This document shows, one piece after another, positions 44,060-54,321 of a stretch of 64,000 nt of DNA; the first letter of the stretch is position 1; every line of letters begins with the position of its first letter. Source of the stretch: Gigaspora margarita (lineage: Eukaryota; Glomeromycota; Glomeromycetes; Diversisporales; Gigasporaceae); contig WTPW01001144.1 of assembly GCA_009809945.1 (NCBI GenBank), positions 165,804-229,803 of the forward strand, written 5' to 3'. The position numbers were made by a program, and so were the translations under genes. The notes under the pieces were generated by a model. The model did not search any database. It was not told where the DNA came from and saw only the letters and a program-made list of their open reading frames with translations.

Positions 44060-44384
44060 CAAAATTTAATCTCATGATCTTGTACCAAACAAACTTGATG
44101 TAAAACAATATGAAAATCAGTAAAGTTAATATGTAAGGCCTGTGAGTTCATATCTACAACATAGGCAATCACACTAAATTTGTTATATTCTACAGACTCG
44201 TTTAATAATTACATTTTTAATCTCGTAAGACCGAATTAACTCAAAATATTTAAAAATAAAAATTGGGTCTTCACAGAATGACTTTATTATTTTTCTATTA
44301 AATTTTTTTAAATAAAAAACTAGGTGCTTGAGTTGCTTAAAGGGAACTAGAGATAAGTGTACTATACCTGATATTATATTATGC
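44060..44384. other. Intergenic DNA
   Basis: Nothing is recognised. It may include the original 3' flank of the oxidase gene. Confidence 0.4.
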
Positions 44385-44745
44385 AGTACAAGGACCTCAT
44401 GTTATGATTAGGCTTCATGGCTGCGATAGCAATGCAAGGACTTCATGTTGTGATTAGGCTCTATGTCTGCCGCGGGCAATGCAAGAGCCTCATTTTTGGT
44501 GATTGAACCCCCTATAAAAAAATAAGTCAAAATTTTTTCAGATTTTGTTCGAATTTTTATTACTCATTTTTTAAAATAATAATCTGAACAAAATCTGAAT
44601 AGAATTTTGACTTTTTTTTATAGGGTCCACAATAATAAAGGCAGTACAAGGATCTCACTTGTGATTAGGCCCTGTGGACCTCATGTTGTGATTAGGCTCT
44701 ATGGCTGCCACGAGCAGTGAAGAGCCTCATGCTTGATGATTAAGA
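44385..44745 (+). repeat. Degenerate 46-bp tandem repeat split by a MITE
   Basis: Units of the form CAAGGACCTCATGTTGTGAT, then TAGGCTCTATGGCTGCCGCG and GCAATG, start near 44389, 44435 and 44482, then 44647, 44679 and 44720. A MITE at 44509-44626 separates the two halves. Confidence 0.75.
44509..44626. mobile_element. MITE, CCCTATAAAAAAA ends
   Basis: CCCTATAAAAAAATAAGTCA at the left and TTGACTTTTTTTTATAGGG at the right are inverted repeats. TTTCAGATTTTGTTC and GAACAAAATCTGAA extend the pairing inward, so nearly the whole 118 bp folds. Confidence 0.8.
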
Positions 44746-44764
44746 TCCGCAACTACAAAAACAG

Positions 44765-44880
44765 TACAGTGAAATGAGCTTCGGTGAAATAAACTGTCGG
44801 TAAAATGAACTTGTCAGTGAATAATTTGTCGGTGAAATAGGGTGTCTGTGAAGTGATTGTCGGTGAAATGATTGCGACCC
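44765..44880 (+). repeat. Short tandem repeat GTCGGTGAAATGA
   Basis: About seven degenerate units of 15-17 bp based on TGTCGGTGAAATGAA. Confidence 0.75.
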
Positions 44881-45473
44881 TGGAAGAGTAAGGTGCATAA
44901 TAGTGTCAGTGTATTGTTATTTTGGTTGAACCTTATGAGTGTTATACTTAACTCATATCTTAGACAAGTTGATGAACAGTTGAATAAAGCAGACAGGTAT
45001 GTGAAGGTTGTCGTAAGTAGTACAAGAACTATAAACATTGATGACGTACAAAGAGAACAAAAGGCTATGGGTAATGAAGTATCGAAAGTGGATTTTGATC
45101 ATGAAATTCTAATCTGAACAAAAGTGAAAACTATGTTGAAGATGACGAATTTCTGCAGAGTGATAGCAAGGATAATTCTGTAATGAAACACCAAATGCAC
45201 AAACAAAGAACAACAGTGAAGTCAGGATTAATATTTGTGGGAAAAATAATGTGGAATATTGTGATATTTATGATAATGTTAGGTATTATGATGGGACCTA
45301 ATGTAGATAGTTATGCTGGTCTAGATCATGATCAAGAGGTGGGTGTAATTGCTTGTAATTTGATTGGGAATATTAGTTATGACAGATGTATAATTAATAG
45401 TAAAGGTTTTGAAAGAAATTACGAACTGAATAGAGGTGATGTTGACTTCGAGGATGAAGTACATGGGGTCTAG
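44872..45473 (+). pseudogene. Unidentified protein relic upstream of the LINE
   Basis: Two open stretches, 44872-45117 and 45183-45473, look coding: VDEQLNKADRYVKVVVSSTR, then an acidic linker ENYVEDDEFLQSDSKDN, then VDSYAGLDHDQEVGVIACNL and a C-terminus ELNRGDVDFEDEVHGV. In the second part the +1 frame (NICGKNNVEYCDIYDNVRYY) reads better before about 45295 than the annotated frame, suggesting a frameshift. I do not recognise a family. It could be a host gene fragment or a transposon accessory protein. The LINE that starts at 45842 does not obviously extend into it. Confidence 0.35.
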
Positions 45474-45841
45474 CTCATGTCATGGTTAATACCAATACCC
45501 CATGTAATCAGTTCATGTAACATGGTGCCGGGATCAATTAGGATCGGAATATGTAATATGGCATGATCGGGTTTTGCATGATTGAAAATTAATTAAAGTC
45601 TAATTAATGTAATAGTGACATAATAATTATTAATATATAAGGGCCGTGATCCTTTAAGGGAATCGACCAAGAAGTTTGGTTTTCTAAAGCAACCTTTAGT
45701 TAAGAAACCATTGATTGTATTGTCTTCACTGTAGTAGTAGTACATGTACGATACACCAGTTAAGGGAAAAGCCAAGCGTGAAAAGATCTATAAACCTGAG
45801 CAAATACACACATAGTTGTAAACCAGCACGACAGTAATAAT
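45474..45841. other. Intergenic DNA
   Basis: No feature is supported. The minus-strand frame at 45593-45775 is unrecognised. Confidence 0.4.
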
Positions 45842-45842
45842 T

Positions 45843-46591
45843 AATAAAAATATTCTTAGGGGTCCGAACTTTGCCAGTTTACCTGGTAACTCAACAGAAA
45901 GCCCAATACATGTACTAAACGTGATACTAGAGGATGCACATTGGGAGAAAAAAGAACTTTGGGCTTTATTTCAAGATATGCAAAAGGCATTTGATTCAGT
46001 CTCCTTTAAAATGTTGAGAGTAGCTCTTAGTCGTATTAGGGTTCTGCCAAAAGAAGTCAATTTTATTTTGCAGCTTTTTCATAATAGAGAATCAAGTATA
46101 ATAACAGACTATAGTAGCACAGAATCATTTATAGTCCCTAATAGAATAGATCAGAGGAAGTGATCTTACCCCTATTATGGCAAATTTTTTATGACCCCTT
46201 AATTGAAAGAATTCAAAAAGATAAGACTCTTGGTTATGTAATGGACCTAAAATTTCTGACAAACATTACAACCGATCATTTCAAAAGGATCATGCTATGC
46301 CAAGCAGTTCAAGCATACACAGATGATACGACATGGATTACCCAGTCCAAGAATTAAATGGAAAAATTAATCAAAATTGCAGAAGAATTCTTTCACATCA
46401 ATGATATACATATAAATGGTGAAAAGTTAAAGTTATTAGTTCTAAATTCAAAGTTAGAGAAACCAGATAGATATATGAATTTTTGCAACTCAGAAATTAG
46501 AGAAGAGAGTACAAACTCAATAACATTTTTTTGGTATTTGGCTGAACACAAAAATAAAAAAACTCTTATTAAGGCAAAGGCAAGGGAATAG
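45843..46591 (+). pseudogene. LINE reverse transcriptase domain (frameshifted)
   Basis: It polymerises cDNA on the element RNA at a nicked target. The visible motifs are LWALFQDMQKAFDSVSF (motif A, with catalytic Asp), then a broken GIDQGE-type motif B (NRIDQ|EEVILPLLWQIFYDPL, with the frameshift at about 46152), and QAYTDDTTWI (motif C, the second catalytic pair). FHINDIHINGEKLKLLVLNS follows as motif D/E. An in-frame TAA at 46355 separates motif C from the rest. Sequence order and spacing match the reverse transcriptases abundant in Glomeromycotina genomes. Confidence 0.85.
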
Positions 46592-46641
46592 TCAGGGCTA
46601 CGGTAATAAGTTTATACCCAAAAAAACTTACATGGGGACAA

Positions 46642-47577
46642 TTGGCTTACTTAAACAATGTCTGTATAATTCTGAAACTAATCTATATGCTACAAGCAAC
46701 AAGACTCTCTGAGCACGAGCTCCAGGAAATACATAGATCTCTGTTGAAACTTATTAAAAATAAAGCAGAATTACAAGTGACGACCAGTACTAGTCTGCTT
46801 AAACATAAGGGTCTAGACAACTGTAGAGCATTAGCTAATAAACTTTTTCAGAAACAAGTTATAAGTTTATACAAGCAACTTAATAGTACAGGCACAGAGG
46901 CTCTAGCTACAGAATTGAGACTCAGACAGGGATTTAACAATGCAAGGATTGTAAATGTAATGAGTGACCTGGGAAAAATAGATAATATTAAAAAAATATG
47001 GAAGTTTAATCTCGCATGCTTGGTGCTGCTTAAGGCAGAGGAGTTGAAGTTCTACTTTAACTTCTTATCTGAGCTTTGGCAAATAGAACAAGGTAGAACA
47101 CTGCTAAATGCAGTTCTTGGAAAAGTTTTTAACTAAAAGACTGCAGATGCATTAAAAAGGCTAAACTTATTTACAATAGCCCAATTAATCAGTGCAGATG
47201 GGTCCGAGTTAATTACATGGTTGCAACTTAAGCTTTGCAAAAATCAGTTCAGACAAGGTAGAAAACCAAGATGGTTCATAGCTCTAGAAAACTGCTTAAT
47301 AGGTAATAGAAGGAACAGAAAGCTCACATCTGAGTATGTTATTTCTGGTTATAATTCACTAGCTTTGTCTATAGCACTTCTAGCAGTGTCACTTGATAAA
47401 AGGAAAAAAGAATTGGTTTTGGTTGAAAATAAGAACGATGATAGAAAAATTTTTAAAATCACACAGAAGAATAAGGCCAAAATTCTTGGAGAACACTATT
47501 GCAATATTCTATTAGCAGATCCAAACCAATTTGAAATTAAGAAATGCAAGGGATGTATTGGAAATACAGCAAAATAA
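46642..47577 (+). pseudogene. LINE connection/thumb region
   Basis: Two open stretches in one frame (46642-47136 and 47221-47577, separated by in-frame stops) continue the polymerase towards RNase H. They are rich in Lys and Leu, with helix-like segments (LNNVCIILKLIYMLQATRLS; HELQEIHRSLLKLIKNKAEL). No separate domain is recognised. The region 47578-47843 has lost its frame. The assignment rests on position between the reverse transcriptase and RNase H on the same strand. Confidence 0.6.
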
Positions 47578-47843
47578 CAGAAAAGGTTGATGAGGGAATC
47601 TGTACGAGCTATTTCAGCTAGAACAAAATTTTGGGTACACTGCCAAGAAGCTAATCAAGGAAGGAAAGAGGATTTTGGACTGGAATGAGAAAAGAATATC
47701 CAAAAAATTTAAGTCCAAATCACTGACAAATAGTCTAAATGAAAGTTTGTTCTAGGTTTATCGCCTATAGAGTATCTAGAAATAGAACTTTTAAAAAGTA
47801 GAAACTGAGTAAAGCATTAGAGTTAGTACTGCAAAAAAGTCTT

Positions 47844-48578
47844 GTGAGAAATATGGAAAGCAATGAGCAGGAGTTTTTCTTTTATACAGATAGCTCTTTA
47901 CAGTTGCAGGATCAGATTGGCAGTTCGGCTAAGATGGGTCTGCGTTGGTTGCAACTAAGTGAGGACAAGTCCTATATAGTAGACGAAGGTTTTGCGAGGA
48001 TAAGAGATTGGCCCTCTTCTACCCGCCCAGAATTAGCAGCTATATGGCTAGTAGTCTTATTAGCTCCAAATAGTACAAAATTAACAATTTACTCAGATAG
48101 CATGCCAGTGATCAATGCTATTACTAGCATTAATCGTTCTTTAGCATTTAGTCAATTTATTAAGATAGGATATTTTAGTATAGTTAGGGACTTAGTTAGG
48201 TTGAAGGGTGTTTGTTTAAATTTGGTTAAAGTTAAAGGTCATTCAAAGGATTACTGGAATAGAAGAGCAGATACCTTAGCAAAAAAAGGTCTTATAGCAG
48301 GAGAAGAACTACTAGTGGTACCTACTCAAGAACTTTCTATTTATACAACCTTGAGTTGGAAACATTTCATTATAGAAAGCTCAGCAAGGAAATTCTTGAA
48401 TTTGGTTTTGGACTTGAAGACAGAAGCAGAATTAATGAATGCAAAAATCTTTAGAAAAATAGAGCCAAGTTTGGGTGAAAGTGTGTTTAGCTGGAACCTG
48501 CTTTGGGAAAACCTACATGAACTTAGTGGGGTCTGCTATGATGCAATGGATAAAAGTAAGAAGCTCTGCACTCTCTAG
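47844..48578 (+). pseudogene. LINE RNase H domain
   Basis: It degrades the RNA strand of the cDNA hybrid. All four catalytic acids and the histidine are visible in one uninterrupted frame: Asp16 in FFFYTDSS, Glu63 in STRPELAAIW, Asp85 in LTIYSDSMPVI, and the His133/Asp143 pair in KVKGHSKDYWNRRADTLAKK. The domain spans roughly residues 10-150; the remaining 90 residues continue the element protein. This piece alone keeps its catalytic set, although the full element cannot be translated. Confidence 0.88.
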
Positions 48579-48592
48579 AAGTGTTTACAAGG

Positions 48593-48727
48593 AAAACTCC
48601 CAGTTTTGACAGAGGTGGGATCAAGATTCCCTACCCTCTACCTTAATACATGCTGCAAGCTTTGTAATTCGAAGGAAGTTGAAACACAGGACCACTTGGT
48701 ACGTTGTACTGCTCTATCAAACAAGTA
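48593..48727 (+). pseudogene. LINE C-terminal zinc knuckle
   Basis: After the RNase H stop, another frame reads RFPTLYLNTCCKLCNSKEVE then TQDHLVRCTALSNK and a TAG. The C-x2-C ... H-x4-C pattern is the Cys/His knuckle that follows RNase H in several LINE clades. Confidence 0.7.
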
Positions 48728-48752
48728 GAGCCTATTAGAAGGGACTATACTC

Positions 48753-49286
48753 ATGATCTTGTTAGAAAAAATGAAGTCCAAAGGAATCAATAGAATTTTT
48801 AAAAGCCAGTTAGAAGACTTACTTCTGGAGAAGTTACAGGAGGAAATTTTTCAGAACAGAGAACTTTTAATAAAAGGGTTGATTAAGAAGGACACAGAAA
48901 AAAGATTAGCAGAAATTTTGAACTCATCGGCAGAAGCAAAAACTTTTTTGAAATTTTTTTTAGTAGCCATCAAGAACTCGTTTTATATTGAGATCTGGAA
49001 ACCAAGATGTGTCTTTATTATGAACTGGGAAAAATCACGTAGTATCACTTGGAAGGTAAATTGGGATCTAATTAAAAAGAAAAGAAAAGAGGTGACAAGC
49101 CAAAAGAAAAGGAAGAGAAAAAAGAAGGGTCTTTCTATTAGAAAGGAAATACAAGAGCATTCAGAACTACAAAATGAAGTTCGAAAGAAGGTATTTGCTC
49201 TGGTAGAAGAAGTAAATGATTGCTGGTTGGATAGTGTAGAAAGGTTTATACTGGAGGGTACTAATCCAGATTGGCTAGTTTCTTAG
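48753..49286 (+). pseudogene. LINE C-terminal segment
   Basis: An open stretch of 177 codons with a basic block (IKKKRKEVTSQKKRKRKKKG) and a C-terminus VNDCWLDSVERFILEGTNPD. It is in the same frame as RNase H but separated from it by stops. No domain is recognised; the basic block could bind nucleic acid. It is followed by the 3' UTR and A tail of the element. Confidence 0.55.
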
Positions 49287-49475
49287 GTAGGCTGACATAG
49301 CCTCTAGTTTCATATATATATATGAACTAGTATGGCAGGTCCTATTTGATTTGTGATACAACAGATAGAATGATGTCAAACTTAGAGATTAGGATATACT
49401 GAATTTAATATAAATTCAAATAAATAACTTAATAAAGTTTTGGTGAGACTGCCTAAGATTAAAAAAAAAAATTTA

Positions 49476-50529
49476 TTTTTAAAAAAACAAAAAAATATAT
49501 ATTACAAAGAAGCTATATTGAAACTGTTTACAGGAAATTTATCATAGATATCTATAGAATTTAAATAAAAAATTTTAATGCATTCGGGTAACATTAAAGA
49601 CCCTGAATGCATTAATATATAATACCACTATAAGACTACTATAATAAATATGGCATAGTAAATTAAATTTAAAAATTAATACATTTTCAGATTTCAAAAA
49701 GAAATTGAAAACTTTATCTCAAACAAAGATAAATTACGTTTCTGGAAATTTCTACTTTGGTTAAACTAATTCTCAAAAGCTTTTATAATAATGTTTATAT
49801 TTCATATTTTACCCAGATTTATTGCCTAGTTGATTGTAACAAAAAAATTACAATTTATTAAAAATTTATTTAATTAATCGAATATTTCTAATTTCAATAT
49901 ATAAATCTTTTGGTTTCTATTTTATTAGTAAAAATATCATTAATAAAATTTTAATTGGTCCAATAAAAAACTAATTAAAAAAAAAAAATTTTATATACAG
50001 ATCGCTTTTAGCGAGCTTTTGTTTGCTGCAGTTTTTGCATGTTACCTACTATTGGACATATATATATTGTTGTGCTAGTTTTACGCAATATAGAGTCCTC
50101 CTATCTATCAATAGGGCTCAGTCTTAGCCTCGCTTTATTCTTGTAGCAACTATGCACTTTTACAAATTTTATTATTGTTTAAAAAATTTTATTGTATTTT
50201 TTTATTCTGGTAATACAAGTTCTACAAAATCTTATTGAAATCTATCAGCTTACTTATTCCCTCATTGCCACTATGACCTTTTATATAAATAAATTTAATT
50301 TTTTTATACAAAGCACCAGGGTACTTGTAAATTTGGTTTTTATATTTTTACTAATTCATGTAGATTCCTTTTTTATGTCTAGTTTTAACAGTGTAATAAT
50401 CTAATAAAGATTTAGGCATCTGGGTTTATAACATAAATGAATCATAAAAATGAATTACAATTATGAATACCAGGGATAACCACACCTGACAGTGAGGTAG
50501 CCAAGTTTACAGTGTAAGAGTTAGTATTA
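49476..50529. other. AT-rich intergenic DNA
   Basis: Apart from the small hairpin at 49576-49614 nothing is supported. The hydrophobic frame at 50192-50404 has no recognised domain and probably reflects T-rich DNA. Confidence 0.45.
49576..49652 (+). repeat. Hairpin repeat TAATGCATTCGGGT, copy 1
   Basis: TAATGCATTCGGGTAACATT pairs with GACCCTGAATGCATTA, then ATATATAATACCACTATAAG follows. The hairpin plus its flank recurs at 57328-57395, so the repeat unit is longer than the hairpin. Confidence 0.75.
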
Positions 50530-52547
50530 CATCAGCAAATTTATAATAGCATAATCTTATGTAAGATCTTACGAACCGTAATATAAGCAAAATATTTCAT
50601 AATATATAACAAAATATTTTGAAATATCAAATTTCAGTATATTTTGTAAGAAATTTTGAAAATTATAACGAAATATTTCGATCCTCTTTAAACCAAGCTA
50701 GGATCAGTAGATTAGTATAACCTGGATCACGCATTGGACTAATTATTCGAAATAGTTTGAATTCTGTACTATAAGATCAGATTCGCTTTTTTGTTTTTGT
50801 TTCATTTCTTTGTTTTTATTTTATTTTTTTTGTTTTCATTTTATTTATTTTTTATTTTATTTTTATTTTGGCACTTTACAAGAACACCTTTGCAAGAAAA
50901 CAAACAACTTTTTGAAACCTTGTGCAAACCAACCCAATCTGTAACCTGGATTGCATTGGACTAATTTTTTGAAATAGTTCGATAAAGTTCAAATTCTGTA
51001 CTACAAGATCAGATTAGATCTTTTGTTTAGAATTAGATCTTCTATTTTGTTTTTTTTCACTTTTTGCTTTCATTTCATTTTGTTTTTATTTATTTTTTAT
51101 GTTTTTATTTTGTTTTTTTATTTTTTTTATTTATTTATTTTTTATTTATTTTTATTTTGGCACTTTACAAGAACATCATTGCAAGAAGACAAACAACTTT
51201 TTGAAACCTTGCACAAGCCAATCCAAACATCTGACACTTTGCAAGAATACAACTAATTTCTCTAGCATTTCCAAAAATGCTTCTTTAAAGAAATAAAGGT
51301 TTAGTTAGGACTTTATTTATTTTTTCATTTGACATATTATTTTTTTTTTTATTTTTTTTTTTTTAATTTGTTTTATTAATTTATTTTATTTCGGCACTTT
51401 GAAAGAAAAGAACTCTTACTTCTTAGCACTTTGCAAGAAAACCAACTCAGACTTTTTTAGCACTTCGTGACTTTTTTGGCATTTTGCAAAAACATTAACC
51501 TAGTTTTTGCAATTTCTGAATGTGCAAAAACACAACTCTTACTTCAGAGAAATGAAGATTTGGGGCTTTGTTTATTTTTTTTTATTAGTTTATTTATATT
51601 TTTTTGTTTTTTTCGTTTTGTTTTTTTTTATTTATTTTTTTAATTTTTAATTTATTTTATTTATTTTTGACTTCTTCGATACTTTTGTGACTTTTCTGGC
51701 ACTTTAGAAGAAAACTAGCTTAATTTTTCTGGCATTTTGCAAAAACAAACTAGATTTCTCTGGCAATTTGCAAGAACATCAACACTTATGAGAAGTTTTT
51801 TTTATTTGTTTTTTACTTTACTATTTTTAGGAATTATTTAGAAAAAAAAAGTAAAACGAAGGTTATAGACAAAACAAAAGAAATAGCAAAAGCGAAGAAG
51901 ATAGAAAACAAAGAAACAAAGATTAGGAATTATTTAGAAAAAAAGAGCGAAGTGAAGGTTATAGCCAAAACAAAAGAAATAGCAAAAGCGAAGATGATAG
52001 AAAACAAAGAAGTGAAGATAATAGCTAACTGTAGAGTGTGAACGAAAATATGTGTATAGAGCTAGTTTTTTGTATAATAATAGAATTAGATATGACGAAG
52101 TGTGAAAGTAGTTTAAAATATTTGTAATAATGTAAAAATAATACTGTAATATTAATTAAAAATATATATTAATAAATATAAATATAACGTATAATAATAA
52201 TAATAAAAAATATAAAATTTTATGCAAAACCTTGTGAATTATTGTAAAAACCTGTAAAAAAACATGATTATATGAATATATATATTGTTTATTTATTTTT
52301 TAAAAATTTTAAAACAATGCGAAAACATCACACAATATGCAAATTATTGCCTGTTGCGACCCCTGAAGGGGAGGTGATTTGCATTTTTTTTATTTGGTCT
52401 ATTTCGAAATATTGCGCTATAAATTCTGTAATATAACCGTAATATAACATAATATATAACATAATAAATCATATCAAACATAAGATATTCGTTATATTAC
52501 GGGCTATAATATCTTACGTTAGATTACATATATATAATTCACTAATG
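50530..52547 (+). mobile_element. CATCAGC-type element, family G, copy 2 (full length)
   Basis: The left end, after TA, is CATCAGCAAATTTATAATAG; the right end is ATATATAATTCACTAATG, with the last bases diverged and no TA after it. Length is 2,018 bp. The interior shows two near-identical blocks of about 90 bp (about 51831-51925 and 51926-52010: GGAATTATTTAGAAAAAAA to AACAAAGAA) and many CACTTTGCAAGAA motifs. There is no transposase frame. Open frames at 51023-51296 are repeat translations. Confidence 0.75.
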
Positions 52548-52811
52548 GAATTAATTAGTAAAATTTTGTGATTATAAAATTTTTAGAATTTTATTAATAA
52601 AATTCTATAAAATCTTAAAATTCACAAATTTTTATTAATTAATTCTAACTTTATGTACTAGTAAACTTGTTTAGCATTTAAAAATACATCAAATTGGCAT
52701 AATTATTTTTATTTTACTTGAAATTTAGAGAATAGATATATAATTTTAGATTTTTGATCAAAAAAGTCAAATTTAAGCATCTTTTCTTCAAATTTCAAGT
52801 AAAATAAAAAC
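52548..52811. other. AT-rich joining sequence ending at a single N
   Basis: A 264-bp stretch between two family G copies, with palindromic AAAATTTTGTGAATTTT-like repeats. The N at 52812 marks a possible assembly join. Confidence 0.5.
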
Positions 52812-52812
52812 N

Positions 52813-54139
52813 TTTTTTAATTTGTTTTATTAATTTATTTTATTTCGGTACTTTGGAAGAAAAGAACCCTTACTTCCTAGCACTTTGCAAGAAAACCAAC
52901 TCAGACTTTTTCGGCACTTCGCGACTTTTTTGGCATTTTGCAAAAACGTTAACCTAGCTTTTGCAATTTCTGAATGCGCAAGAATGCGGCTCTACTTCAG
53001 AGAAATGAAGATTTGGGCTTTGTTTATTATTTTTTTATTAGTTTACTTACATTTTTTTGTTTTTTTTCGGTTTGTTCTTTTTTTTACTTATTTTTTTAAT
53101 TTTTAATTTATTTTATTTATTTTTGACTTCTTCAATACTTTGCAACTTTTTTGGCACTTTACAAGAAAACTAGCTTAACTTCTCTGGCACTTTGCAAGAA
53201 CAAACTAGATTTCTCCGGCAATTTGCAAGAACATCAACACTTATGAGAAATGTTTTTTTTATTTTTTTTTTACTTTACTATTTTTAGGAATTATTTAGAA
53301 AAAAAAGTGAAACAAAGGTTATAAACAAACAAAAAAAAATAGCAAAAGCGAAGACAATAGAAAACAAAGAAGCAAAGATTAGGAATTATTTAGAAAAAAG
53401 AGCGAAATGAAAGTTATAGCCAAAACAAAAGAAATAGCAAAAGTGAAAATGATAGAAAACAAAGAAGTGAAGATAATAGCTAACTGTGGGGTGTGAGTGA
53501 AAATATGTGTATAGGGCTAGTTTTTTGTATAATAATAGAATTAGATGTGACAAAGTGCGAAAGTAGTTTAAAATATTTGTAATAATATAAAAATAATACT
53601 GTAATATTAATTAAAAATATATATTAATAAATATAAAATATTTATTGTAGGAAAAGAAGGGTTAAAGGTAGTAGTTAGAGATCTTTGTATTAGAATATAC
53701 ACATTCTTTATTCAATAAAGGCAGAATTGCCAAAAAAAATAAAAATAAAAATAAATATAAAATATAATGTATAATAATAATAAAAAAATATAAAATTTTA
53801 TGCGAAACCTTGTGAATTATTGTAAAAACCTGTAAAAAAACATGATTATGTGAATATGTATATTGTTTAACAATTTATTTTTTAAAAATTTCAAAAATTT
53901 GCAAAACAATGCGAAAATATTACACAATATGCAAATTATTGCCTGCTGCGACTCCTGAAGGAGAAGGTGATTTGCATTTTTTTATTTGGTCTATTTCACA
54001 ATATTGCGCTATAAATTCTGTAATATAACCATAATATAATGTAATATATAATATAATAAATCGTATCAAACATAAGATATTCATTATATTACAGACCGTA
54101 ATATCTTATATAAGATTATGTATATATAATTCACTGATG
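52813..54139 (+). mobile_element. CATCAGC-type element, family G, copy 3 (left-truncated)
   Basis: It starts at an N and matches the right two thirds of copy 2 from about 51363 onward. It ends ATATATAATTCACTGATG followed by TA. It carries a 100-bp retroposed insert at 53642-53750. The internal duplication of the GGAATTATTTAGAAAAAA block is shared with copy 2. Confidence 0.75.
53642..53750 (+). mobile_element. Short retroposed insert with A-rich tail
   Basis: The insert reads TTATTGTAGGAAAAGAAGGG ... TTCAATAAAGGCAGAATTGCC and ends in an AAAAATAAAAATAAAA tail. The flanking direct repeat is AATAAATATAAAATAT (about 53626 and 53749). It contains AATAAA. This is the signature of a heavily 5'-truncated LINE or SINE copy placed by target-primed reverse transcription. 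The other family G copies lack it at this position. Confidence 0.8.
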
Positions 54140-54321
54140 TATGAAAGGAGAACAAATGACCAAACAATATATGGTTGGGATCCCTCTCATCTTTAATTGG
54201 AAGTTTACGCAAATAAAATTCTAGTTGGTCTGATAGAAACTAACTAAAAGAAAAATATAGATTTTTTTATTTTAATAAAATATACAACAACAACATGATA
54301 ATAAAAATAGAAGTTTGAAAT

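Larger units (their letters stand above)
45842..49470 (+). mobile_element. 5'-truncated non-LTR retrotransposon (LINE)
   Basis: The copy keeps, in order, part of the reverse transcriptase, a long connection region, RNase H, a zinc knuckle and a C-terminal segment. It ends TTAATAAAGTTTTGGTGAGA, CTGCCTAAGATT and an A tail at 49460. It begins inside the reverse transcriptase at NILRGPNFASLPG, so the endonuclease and palm/finger start are lost, as usual for aborted target-primed integration. Reading needs at least three frame changes (45921-46163, 46160-46591, 46642-47577 and 47844-49286 are in different frames) and has several in-frame stops, so it is dead. Its 3' end is shared with L3 at 26586-27787. 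Confidence 0.85.

Noticed and set aside
44872..45473. This ORF pair as ORF1 of the LINE at 45842
   Set aside because: The LINE is 5'-truncated inside its reverse transcriptase, and unrelated non-coding sequence lies between; no nucleic-acid-binding motif was seen.
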